Assembly: GCF_024713945.1 (NCBI RefSeq)
Contig: NC_134683.1
Span: 1,540,501-1,604,500, forward strand
Length of the DNA: 64,000 nucleotides
Direction of reading: 5' to 3'
Origin: Dermatophagoides farinae
Lineage: Eukaryota; Arthropoda; Arachnida; Sarcoptiformes; Pyroglyphidae
The position numbers and the translations under genes were made by a program. Shown piece after piece: positions 47,993-57,400 of this stretch. The notes below the pieces were generated by a model. It saw only the letters and a list, made by a program, of their open reading frames with translations. It ran no database searches and was not told the DNA's origin. Within the stretch, counting starts at the first letter, position 1; every line of letters starts with the position of its first letter.

Positions 47993-49294
47993 ATGTCAGC
48001 TATATTGAAACTGATAAGAAAAAATCTCAATCTTGAATTAATACGCCATAAATATGATGGAAAAATTTTTGAATTATTGTACGAAGATTTTAAAGTGTTC
48101 AAATGGTACAATTTTCGAATGAATTTCTCATTATTCGATTATGAGAATCGATGTTTATCGAAAAATTTTGCCACTTTCAAACCAACCATATGGTTAACAT
48201 CAATTTCATGGATGACCATTTTTCTTTCAATATTCATGATTATTTATCCATCGAATTCTGTATTGATTGATTTGACGATTTATGAGAAAATGTTAAATTC
48301 GAATCGCAGTGATTTAATACTGATACAAATTGTGGTTACATGCATCATTCTTGAATTATTGTGGATTGTGTTTTTGATTGAATTGTTAACATATCGTTCA
48401 CAATTATTATCATTTTTAACAATAGATATGCCAAATTATGAACATAAAATAGACATCAAGATGCGACAAATTTTGATTAGATTTCAAGCATTTGCAAATT
48501 TTGCAATCACTTTCAGTTATTTATATGTCATTGCCATTATGACCATTATCGGTGTCATAGTTTCATTTCTATGTTTCGGATTATATATGAAAAATCAGAT
48601 CAATTTCATCAAATTTTTTACTAGCATACCGTTTGTCCACATTATTGATGTGGTAATCATATTTATCACTGGTCAATTATTTGTGTCCGGAAAATGGGCC
48701 TATTTTTCATTGATATTTTTCAAAGAACGAATCAAAAGATTACACAGCGTTTCATTATCATTGATACATTATTCACATTGTTCTATGGAACGAATATTTA
48801 CGAATAGATTTTGTCATAAATACATCAGTTTATATTCACAGATTTATCGTCTTAATCAAACATCGAAAATTATTTTATTTGCACTTGAAACATTATCCAA
48901 ATCTGCCATAATGATTGCCGTTGTGTTCTATAGTAGGCAGACAGAAATTTCCATTGTTAATACAATGTTCATATTCTTAATGCTGTTAACATTTGTATTC
49001 GTGAATGTTGCCTATTCAAAAATAGCTTGTCTTCCCAGTTATAATGAACGATGTGTACAGAATCTTCACCACTGGTTAATACGGTCACAATTTCATTCGA
49101 AATTCAAACCAATTAAACGATGGAGACAATCAATGAAAGCAAATCTATTCGTACAAGCGATGGTCAATAATCGATTTGGTTTCACTTGCGGTCCATTATT
49201 TCATATTAATAAATATAAATTCTTTGAATTATTGTTGATGAATATATCGTGGATTATACTTTTTCATAAACAAATGTGTTTAAATCATCTATAG
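47993..49294 (+). CDS. Array receptor R6: divergent 7TM chemoreceptor
   Basis: About 433 aa from the ATG at 47993 (MSAILKLIRKNLNLELI). An in-frame ATG at 47966 lies nine codons upstream. It is the closest relative of R5, nearly identical in the segment YPSNSVLIDL to LIQIVVT and in the whole C-terminal third, but divergent just after the first FRMNFSL motif. Landmarks are FRMNFSLFDY, ITGQLFVSGK, LSKSAIMIAVVFYSRQ, KIACLPSYNERC and NLFVQAMVNNRFGFTCGPLF. Single exon, about seven helices. The patchy identity to R5 suggests gene conversion on top of duplication. Confidence 0.8.
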   Translation: MSAILKLIRKNLNLELIRHKYDGKIFELLYEDFKVFKWYNFRMNFSLFDYENRCLSKNFATFKPTIWLTSISWMTIFLSIFMIIYPSNSVLIDLTIYEKMLNSNRSDLILIQIVVTCIILELLWIVFLIELLTYRSQLLSFLTIDMPNYEHKIDIKMRQILIRFQAFANFAITFSYLYVIAIMTIIGVIVSFLCFGLYMKNQINFIKFFTSIPFVHIIDVVIIFITGQLFVSGKWAYFSLIFFKERIKRLHSVSLSLIHYSHCSMERIFTNRFCHKYISLYSQIYRLNQTSKIILFALETLSKSAIMIAVVFYSRQTEISIVNTMFIFLMLLTFVFVNVAYSKIACLPSYNERCVQNLHHWLIRSQFHSKFKPIKRWRQSMKANLFVQAMVNNRFGFTCGPLFHINKYKFFELLLMNISWIILFHKQMCLNHL

Positions 49295-49399
49295 ATAGAT
49301 GGTGCTATACATAAGTTTCTGAAGTTGATCATAAATAAATGTCATTTAAAATTTAAACAAAAAAATTTTTCATTTTAAATAAATTATATAATTAAATCT

Positions 49400-49712
49400 T
49401 GAACCGGGAACGAAATAAATGATTTTTTATTTTGCTTAACCCAGATATAAATGATTTGTCTGTACACTAGATTTTTTTTTCATTTTTTTTTCGCAAAAAT
49501 TTTTCTTCCGGACACCATTTTTTTAAATCGTGAAAAATGTACTTATGAATCGATTGGGTTGTGGAGAAAAAAAACGAGAATTTTCATCGATTTTGTACAT
49601 ATTTTTTAGCGAGAAAAAAACAGTTTAAGAATTTTTCGCACAGTTTTTCATTCAATGATCAACAGAAAAAAAAACCGAAAAAATGTCAGCTATATTGAAA
49701 CTGATAAGAAAA
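49400..49712 (+). repeat. Duplicated upstream block, copy 2 (before and into R7)
   Basis: Second copy of the R6 upstream block. It continues through the first ten codons of R7 (MSAILKLIRK), where similarity to R6 stops abruptly near 49712. Beyond that the sequence matches the R12 start instead. Confidence 0.75.
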
Positions 49713-51053
49713 GTATTAAGTATTTTAAACATGTCGTTAATTTTCAAAATTTTCAAACAAAATCTAAGCTTATTATTGCCAAGGCAAAATCATAATGAAA
49801 TAATCACAAGAATGTTCAACGAAGAGTTGATTTCGACCATATTGTTGACATTCAGATTGAATTTTCCGTTATCTGATTATTACTTTCATCGAGTATCAAT
49901 CAATTTTGTGACATTAAAACCGGCATTCCTTATAACAACAATTTCATGGCCAACTATTTCTGTATTTTTATCAATGATTTTCTTCCCAAATAATCAGTTA
50001 TTAATCACTACAAAACATTATGAAGAAATGTTCAAAACACCAGCAATGAATTTATTATTCAGTCAAATAGTTATCATGTTTATGATCTTGGAATGTTTAT
50101 CTTTCTTTTATATGAAAGAAACATTGATGTATCGTTGCTCATTGATAGATTTATTGGCGGTCGATATACCGGTTCAGGAAAAAAAATTCACTACTGAAAT
50201 GCGACAAAATTTAATCAAATTATTTGTAATAATAAATTTCATAGCAACAATAACCTATTTGAATATGATCATCTTAATACTTTCAATTAGTATCCTTATG
50301 AATTATTTGTACTTGCCATTTTATTTAGATAATCGCATTACAATGATACAATTTTCAACTTGTTTTCTATTATCAATGTTACTTGTAATGAAAATTATAT
50401 CCTTAGCTTTTCAATTATGTACATCAGGAAAATTATTCCTGTTCTATTTACTGTTCTTTATATATCGTATCAAACAATTGTACAGGATTTCATGGTCGAT
50501 AATCATTGCATCATTACATTCATCATATTTGGCTAAAAAAAGATTCTGGTTTAAATTCTTTCATGAATACATTATCTTGTATGACAGGATTGTTCGATTA
50601 AATCGATCAGTCAAAGTAGCTTTATTGATCATTGAATTAATAAACAAATCGTTCATCATATCTGGCTGTGTATTTTACAGTAAACAAACTGGAATGTCAG
50701 TTGTTAACGCCATATTTATAATGTGTGCAATATTAACATTTATTTTGACCAATTTCGCATATTCACGAATAGCCCGTATCCCTGAATACAATAGAAAAAG
50801 TGCTCAAAATTTACTCCAATGGTTATCACGATCACAATTTCACAATACAAAGGTGAATGTTTCAATCAAACGAATAATTGAATTACGGCAAATAATCAAA
50901 TCAAATCTATTCGTACAGACAATGACCAATAATCAACTTGGTTTCACATGTGGCCATTTATTCTACATAACTAAATACAAATATAATGAATTGATCTTGA
51001 TGAATATATCATTGATATTGATGTTCTATAAACAAATTTCAAATTTAGATTAG
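49683..51053 (+). CDS. Array receptor R7, chimeric 5' end
   Basis: 456 aa if translation starts at 49683. The first ten codons equal those of R6. From about 49713 the sequence matches the region just before the R12 start, and an inner ATG at 49731 (MSLIFKIFKQNLSLLLPRQ) aligns exactly with the R12 start. So R7 carries two stacked starts from two parents. Landmarks are FRLNFPLSDY, the pair EEMFKTPAMNLLF shared with R11, NKSFIISGCVFYSKQ, RIARIPEYN and NLFVQTMTNNQLGFTCGHLF. The last helix ends LILMFYKQI. Its last 240 bp are about 96% identical to R11, although the region before is much more divergent. Otherwise a complete single-exon receptor with about seven helices. Confidence 0.8.
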   Translation: MSAILKLIRKVLSILNMSLIFKIFKQNLSLLLPRQNHNEIITRMFNEELISTILLTFRLNFPLSDYYFHRVSINFVTLKPAFLITTISWPTISVFLSMIFFPNNQLLITTKHYEEMFKTPAMNLLFSQIVIMFMILECLSFFYMKETLMYRCSLIDLLAVDIPVQEKKFTTEMRQNLIKLFVIINFIATITYLNMIILILSISILMNYLYLPFYLDNRITMIQFSTCFLLSMLLVMKIISLAFQLCTSGKLFLFYLLFFIYRIKQLYRISWSIIIASLHSSYLAKKRFWFKFFHEYIILYDRIVRLNRSVKVALLIIELINKSFIISGCVFYSKQTGMSVVNAIFIMCAILTFILTNFAYSRIARIPEYNRKSAQNLLQWLSRSQFHNTKVNVSIKRIIELRQIIKSNLFVQTMTNNQLGFTCGHLFYITKYKYNELILMNISLILMFYKQISNLD

Positions 51054-51101
51054 ATTAACATTCATTCAAAAAAAATAATCATTTTAATAAAAGTTAAAAA
51101 T

Positions 51102-51569
51102 TGTTTCACATGTGGTCCATTATTTCATATTAATAAATATAAATTTATAGAATTAATCATGTTGAATACACCATGGATTTTGCTTTTTTACAAAAAAATT
51201 CTTGTTGGATATTTATTCATATTAGTAGCAATAATTGGTATTTTCTTTTCGTATGGATTATATTATCAAATTGCATCATTACCATCAAATAATGAACAAT
51301 GTATTCGGGCTTTATCACGATGGTTAGCACGAACACAATGGTCAACCAGATTTATGTTACAAGGAAAATCACGATGGCATAAAAATCATCCAATCAAATG
51401 GCGACAATCAATCAAAGCAAATCTATTTGTACAAATGATGACCATTAATCGATTTGGTTATACATGTGGAAATCTATTTGAAATAACTAAATATAAATTC
51501 TTTCAATTAATGTTATGGAATTTACCATTTATTTTGATGTTTTATAAACAAATTGCTGGAATCTATTGA
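51102..51569 (+). pseudogene. Receptor fragment R8: relic fused to a duplicated R9 3' half
   Basis: The frame opens with a family C-terminal block (FTCGPLFHINKYKFIEL, ending LLFYKKI). At about 51199 it passes straight, in frame, into a copy of the last 371 bp of R9 (LVGYLFILVAIIGIFFSYG through NLFVQMMTINRFGYTCGNLF to KQIAGIY). The two 371-bp copies differ at only about eight positions by eye. The product would have two C-terminal ends and no N-terminal helices, so it is a non-functional by-product of unequal exchange. An ATG at 51159 could start a protein of about 136 aa, but there is no reason to think it works. Confidence 0.8.
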
Positions 51570-51746
51570 ATAAATGATCATTAACAATTGTTTGTAATGT
51601 CCATTAACACGATAAAAATCTTTCTTTTCATTCAAATATTCTTGTCACAAAAAAAGAGAAAAAAATTTAACAGTTTCCCATTAATTTCCAATGAAATTGT
51701 ATGTTGAAATATCATTGGTTTTTGTTTTTTTTTTCTTTATACACAA

Positions 51747-51830
51747 ATGGAATTTGTAGAATTACTCATGGTGAATACACCGTGGATTTTGCTTTTTTAT
51801 AAAAAAAATTGTATAAATCATTGTTACGTA
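51747..51830 (+). pseudogene. Short receptor C-terminal relic
   Basis: Encodes MEFVELLMVNTPWILLFYKK followed by NCINHC, a copy of the last receptor helix closest to the relic at 51102-51198 (IELIMLNTPWILLFYKK). It is only about 28 codons. It shows another decayed array member between R8 and R9. Confidence 0.65.
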
Positions 51831-52686
51831 AATATTCTTTATATTGATTGAAATTTTTTTTTCATTATCATTCATTCAAAATGAATGAAAATTTTGTTTT
51901 CACCATTCAGGATAATAATAACAACACATGATTATCAAATGACAGAAATAATTTTATTGATTGAATACTACCGACACATATTTTTAATAATTATAAACTG
52001 ATAATTATGAAAAAAATAGTAATTTTTTTATTCGATTACGAAAATTTGTGGAAAAAACAATTTGGCCAAAACAAATGAATGTGAGAAAAATTACCTGGGT
52101 AACCATAAATTTTTATAGAGAAAAAAAAACAAGACCATAAGTAAATGTACAAAAAAATAACAGTAAAAAATCAATAGTTTATTCGTGAAAAATTTTCGTT
52201 CATCTGATAATTTGAGAGAATTTCATGCATGAATTGATAGTAAATCACGCTACTATCGATCAGCATTGATCATTGAAATGATGATCAAATAAATTAAAAA
52301 TCATCATCATTCTTAAATGAAGAAACGAAAATCTTTACCTTTTGGTTAAAAGTTTTTATGATTTATTTCTATGACGTACAATTTCATTATTTTCATCAAT
52401 TTTTTCTAGAGAAATATACCAAAAAAAAAAAAAAAAATAGAATTTTAGACAGTGATATATTCTATTCATCATTGAAAACAACTATAAAATCAATTCTATT
52501 TGGGCAAATATAAAAAACAGTGTAATGATTGTCAAGGGAACTAGACTGAATCAACAAATATGTTCATTTTTTAATTTCAATTCTCTAGAAAATGCTTGTC
52601 ATTTTTTTTTCATTCGAATGAGAAACAATGCTTAATTTCATAATTTAATCAACAAATCTAATGTTATTCACATAAACCACACAAAT
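51831..52686. other. Spacer upstream of receptor R9
   Basis: About 850 bp of AT-rich DNA with A and T runs. An AATATAAAAAAC element near 52508 lies about 175 bp upstream of the R9 ATG. No gene is recognised. Confidence 0.5.
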
Positions 52687-54021
52687 ATGACCACTATAAT
52701 CAAAATTATTAAACGAAATTTAAGTCTTTCATTTCTACGAAAAGATTATCATGGCAACATTAATGATTTTATTAATGATGAATTTCAAATGTGTGTCTTG
52801 TTACTACTACGTATGGATTTCAGCATTACAGATTATCGTGAAAAACGGATCCGTAGAAATTTGAAAACATTTCAACCAACATTATGGATAACAACAAATG
52901 CATGGATTTCGTTTGGTTTATTGATTTATATACTGATTTTTCCACCAAACGATTATACAATTGATTTAAAATTCCTAGAACAATTGATGAATTGTCAACG
53001 TTTTGATTTGATTGTATGTCAAATGATTATTGCTCATTTAAATGTTGAATGGTTATGGTTAGTAATGGCACGACGAACATTATTATATCGTTGTTCATGG
53101 ATAGATTTTATGACCATTGATCATAGTGATGATGAACAAAAATTAGATCGAAAAATACGAAAATATATGAATAAATTTCATCCATTGGTTAATTTCATCA
53201 CTACTAATGTTTATCTAGTAATCGTTATCATTATGATGACCAATGTAATATTAATTCCATATTATTGTCTACAATATTATCAAAATGGTACAATAAATTT
53301 CATTCAATACTTAACATTATTTCTAATGATACCGATCTATATTGATACCGAACAAATGCTTGGACAATTATTTGTTGCAACAAAATTTCAATTATTCACA
53401 CTTTTATTCTTTAATGGACGTATAAAACGATTGCATTCAATACTATTATCATTGGTTTGTCATGCTGATTATCCAACATATATTTCGGAAAAAATTTTCT
53501 GGAATCGTTTTCATAATGAATACATTATTCTACACGATGAAATTAAACAATCAAATGAGACGACAAAAATCATTGTTTTCGGTGTAGAAATAATATCTAA
53601 ATCAGCAATATTATTATCATGTGTATTCTATAGTTGTCAATCGAAAATGGTTCTTGTTGGATATTTATTTATATTATTTGCAATAATTGGTATTTTCTTT
53701 TCGTATGGATTATATTATCAAATTGCATCATTACCAACACATAATGAACAATGTATTCGTGCTTTATCACGATGGTTAGCACGAACACAATGGTCAACAA
53801 GATTTATGTTACAAGGAAAATCACGATGGCATAAAAATCATCCAATCAAATGGCGACAATCAATCAAAGCAAATCTATTTGTACAAATGATGACCATTAA
53901 TCGATTTGGTTATACATGTGGAAATCTATTTGAAATAACTAAATATAAATTCTTTCAATTAATGTTATGGAATTTACCATTTATTTTGATGTTTTATAAA
54001 CAAATTGCTGGAATCTATTGA
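52687..54021 (+). CDS. Array receptor R9: divergent 7TM chemoreceptor
   Basis: 444 aa, single exon, start MTTIIKIIKRNLSLSFLRKD. Landmarks are LRMDFSITDYREKRI, LLYRCSWIDF, EQMLGQLF, ISKSAILLSCVFYS, a loop LPTHNEQCIRALSRWLARTQ and NLFVQMMTINRFGYTCGNLF. The last helix ends FILMFYKQI. In the block, NNR reads INR and GHLF reads GNLF, changes also in the R8 copy. R9 has an Asn/Thr glycosylation-type site (NETT) in the loop before helix five. The stop is followed after two bases by the left end of the LTR element, so its natural 3' flank is lost or displaced. Whether it is still correctly polyadenylated is unclear. Confidence 0.8.
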   Translation: MTTIIKIIKRNLSLSFLRKDYHGNINDFINDEFQMCVLLLLRMDFSITDYREKRIRRNLKTFQPTLWITTNAWISFGLLIYILIFPPNDYTIDLKFLEQLMNCQRFDLIVCQMIIAHLNVEWLWLVMARRTLLYRCSWIDFMTIDHSDDEQKLDRKIRKYMNKFHPLVNFITTNVYLVIVIIMMTNVILIPYYCLQYYQNGTINFIQYLTLFLMIPIYIDTEQMLGQLFVATKFQLFTLLFFNGRIKRLHSILLSLVCHADYPTYISEKIFWNRFHNEYIILHDEIKQSNETTKIIVFGVEIISKSAILLSCVFYSCQSKMVLVGYLFILFAIIGIFFSYGLYYQIASLPTHNEQCIRALSRWLARTQWSTRFMLQGKSRWHKNHPIKWRQSIKANLFVQMMTINRFGYTCGNLFEITKYKFFQLMLWNLPFILMFYKQIAGIY

Positions 54022-54023
54022 AT

Positions 54024-54476
54024 AAACGAACTCAGAACAGGACTGTTTGTTTAAAAGAAAACTTTATTGATGGAATAGAAAAGAACAAAATTGTAATAGA
54101 TTAAAGTCAGTAATTGTGATATGAGTTGAAGAATAATTTATTGAAGGTTGATTGTTGACCAAAAAATTAAAACCAGAAGACGATTTTGGAAAACGTTGTT
54201 ATTGATTCGATAGTATACGTGCGACGTGAGAAATGACCAGACCACTTTAAATCAATGGTGAATATCTGAAAAAACATGAAGACCAGAACATGAACACAAG
54301 AAAAATAAACTCAAGAAAACACAATACACAAACACGAGCATAATACTCACAAAACGATTCTAAAACTGCACCATCGTTTTTCTTGCGCTTTTATGTTGGC
54401 GTTTGTGTCAGCCGATGATGACAGTTCAAGCTCTGTCTTTCTCCGGCTGATGGACCCCTTCAAATAATCCGTTACA
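54024..54476 (-). repeat. 3' LTR of the BEL/Pao element
   Basis: The left-hand repeat, which is the element's 3' LTR because the element reads leftward. It shares a 433-bp stretch, identical by eye, with the right-hand copy. The inner boundary is set by the purine-rich tract beside it. Confidence 0.85.
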
Positions 54477-57400
54477 TATCCTCCCTCCTCTCGAAAGCGG
54501 CTTCCAGTGGCGCCAAACGTTGTGCTGGTCGTTCGAATATTCGGTCGCCGGCCTTTACTCGATAAGTTCGGATTACACCACGAGCGTCCGGGATTGTTTC
54601 GACAATGTTTCCGGTGGTCCACAATGATACAGGCAATCCTTTGTCCACCAATAGCACCTCATCACCCACTTGAACATATTGATAATGTTTGATATTCTGA
54701 TGATAATTTCTTAGGCTTTTGAGATATATGTCTCGATACGTTTTCCATGCACCGTCCACCAATCGTTGCGTTCCCCTCCAATACTTTAATAAACAACTTG
54801 GTTGTACCCCTCGTCGTGGTGGTGCCAATGATCCGTTACTGCTAGCTCCGTACATCAGGTGATTCGGTGTGACAATGGTTGAATTATCATGTATTAACGG
54901 TCTGGCGTTCATTAAGGATTGAATTCGATAAAGCACAAGTCGAACCATCGTGGGTTTAATGTCCTTTTTCCACATTATACTGTAAAATCCCTTCTTCATG
55001 GATTTTATAAGCGATTCAAAGAAGCCTCCTCGGAATGGTGCGGCGGGCGTATTGAATCTCCATTGGAAATTGTCTTTCAATACGGTATACGCTTCATTAA
55101 ACATGTTTCCCAGTCGTTTAAAGTTCGTTCCATTATCTGAATATACTGTGGACGGAACTCTTCTAAGAGCCGCGAATATTTGAAAGGCGTCACATACACA
55201 TTCGGCTGTCATATTTTCCAATACTTCGAAATGCACCGCCCGTGTGACGCAACACGTGAATATCATTCCAATGGTTTTCGGGTCGGTTTTCAGTTCAAAA
55301 ATGTCCACTCCGATATGTTCAAAAGGATGACTTCTGTCCAATCGTGTACTGGGAGGATTACCGAGAGATACTTGCAATGGTTTAGCACGTAATTGGCGAC
55401 ATTTAGAGCATCGGTTTTTGATTTTTATGAATTGTTGTCGTGCGCGTGGTGTGAAATACTTCATTCGAAAATTGGCCAATGTATAATTCACCGAACCATG
55501 TTCATCATTTTCATGTGTACGTTCCATCAATGCTAACGTAAATTCACATGTCGGCAAAGCAATCGGGTATTTTTCGTCGTAACTCAAATCTGAATTCTCC
55601 AGTCGTGTCAAACATCGTACCAGGCCTTGATCATCACAAAATGTTGGAATGTGTTTGTCGAAATGGTCATCCAGGAACCTTCGTTGATTAATTTTGATTA
55701 ATATGGTCAATTCATTCATAGTTTCATCGATGGATTTTTTCCAATCGTCAGATTGTTGTTGCACAAGCTCGATCCATTGGTTATAAGGTCGTTTGCTATC
55801 AAGATCAAATTTAGAAATATCATATTTTTCCGAGGAACCGTTCACCGTCAAACCAACACCAACTACCACATCTTGTAGTTCAATAATATCGTGATAATTT
55901 AATCGATGTAACTTCTTCAATTCGTCAACCGTCACTCCTCTAGTGAATGCATCAGCAGGATTGATTTCTCCTCGTATGTGTCGAATATCACTGATTTTTG
56001 ATTTTATGTTGAACAAATGGACGGCCACAGGATACGGATATTTGTTCATGTCTTCTTCTAAACGTTTTACGTTATCCATGGAATCAGAGAACAATATTAT
56101 GTGTCGAGCATTCACGAGATCTCCCAATGTTTTGGCTGTATTGGCACCGGCCGACAACGCCAAGAGCTCAGCACTTACAATCTTTCGTGGTTTGATCAAT
56201 TTGGATTTGGCATAGATTAACGTTAGCTGCTGACCATTTGTTAGATAGCTTGCGATACCAATTGCATGTTGACTTGCATCGACAAACACCATTAAATCGA
56301 ATTCTTCTACTGACTTGTCAAATATCCGACGGGGAAAACTGAATTGATCCAATTCTTTGATTTCGTGAATAATTTTCCGAGCTTTCTTCTGTAGATCTGG
56401 ACTTAAGGGATCATCCCATTCGTAGCCCAATTTCCATGATTCATGTATCATCATTTTCAGCTTCAAGGTCGTTGCCAACACAAATCCGAATGGGTCGTAA
56501 ATCGATGCGTGATACTTTAACAAAGCCCGTTTTGTGATGTTTCCGCCATCAGTAAATTCGGGAATCAACACCCGCATTTGATCATCCTCGGTCCATTCTA
56601 CGCCTAAGACCTTGGTTTCGGCAAGTCCATCACCCCAACGATCATTAAGGGCTTTGTCCGATGACCGCCACTTCCTCAACATCATTGATGCTTCAGCAAA
56701 GATCATCTGGCTATCACATTTTATCTGTTCAACTTCGCGTTGATTGTTGGCGGAAAATATCAGGTCATCGACATACAGTCCATTAATTATCGCGTTCACC
56801 GTTTGAGGATATTTGGATCGATACTGTTTTAGATGATGCATCACCACTGCGTATAAAATGAACGGACTTGAAGAAAGGCCGAACGGCAGCCGATTGAACT
56901 GGTAACAAACCGTGTTTTCGTCATTATCGATCCATAAAAACTTGACAAACTTTTTATGTTCAGGTTGTATTGCGATGTTGTGAAAGGCAGATTTTATGTC
57001 ACTGATCACTGCCATGGTCTGCAAGCGGAAGAACAACAATGAGCGGATGATATACCAAGCTGTCACGCCTTTGAAAATGGCCTTGTTAAGTGGTTGTGTT
57101 CCGTTCGAGGCATTAAATACGATTCGCATTTTCGTGGTGTTTTTATCATTGCGTGTGACCACAAAATGTGGCATATGGTATCCGTCATCGGGGTTGATTG
57201 CCACTTGTTCAACAATTTTATTTTGGACCAAATCGTCTATCAATTCTTGATATCCGGTTCGTCTTTCGTTTGTCATGTGTTTTACCATGCTCCACAACTG
57301 TTTCTTGGCCGCATCGAAATTTGGTTGAACTTTCACATTTGGGATAAACGGCAATTTTACTGAATATCTTTTTTCTTGTTGGTCGTACTTGACACTATCG

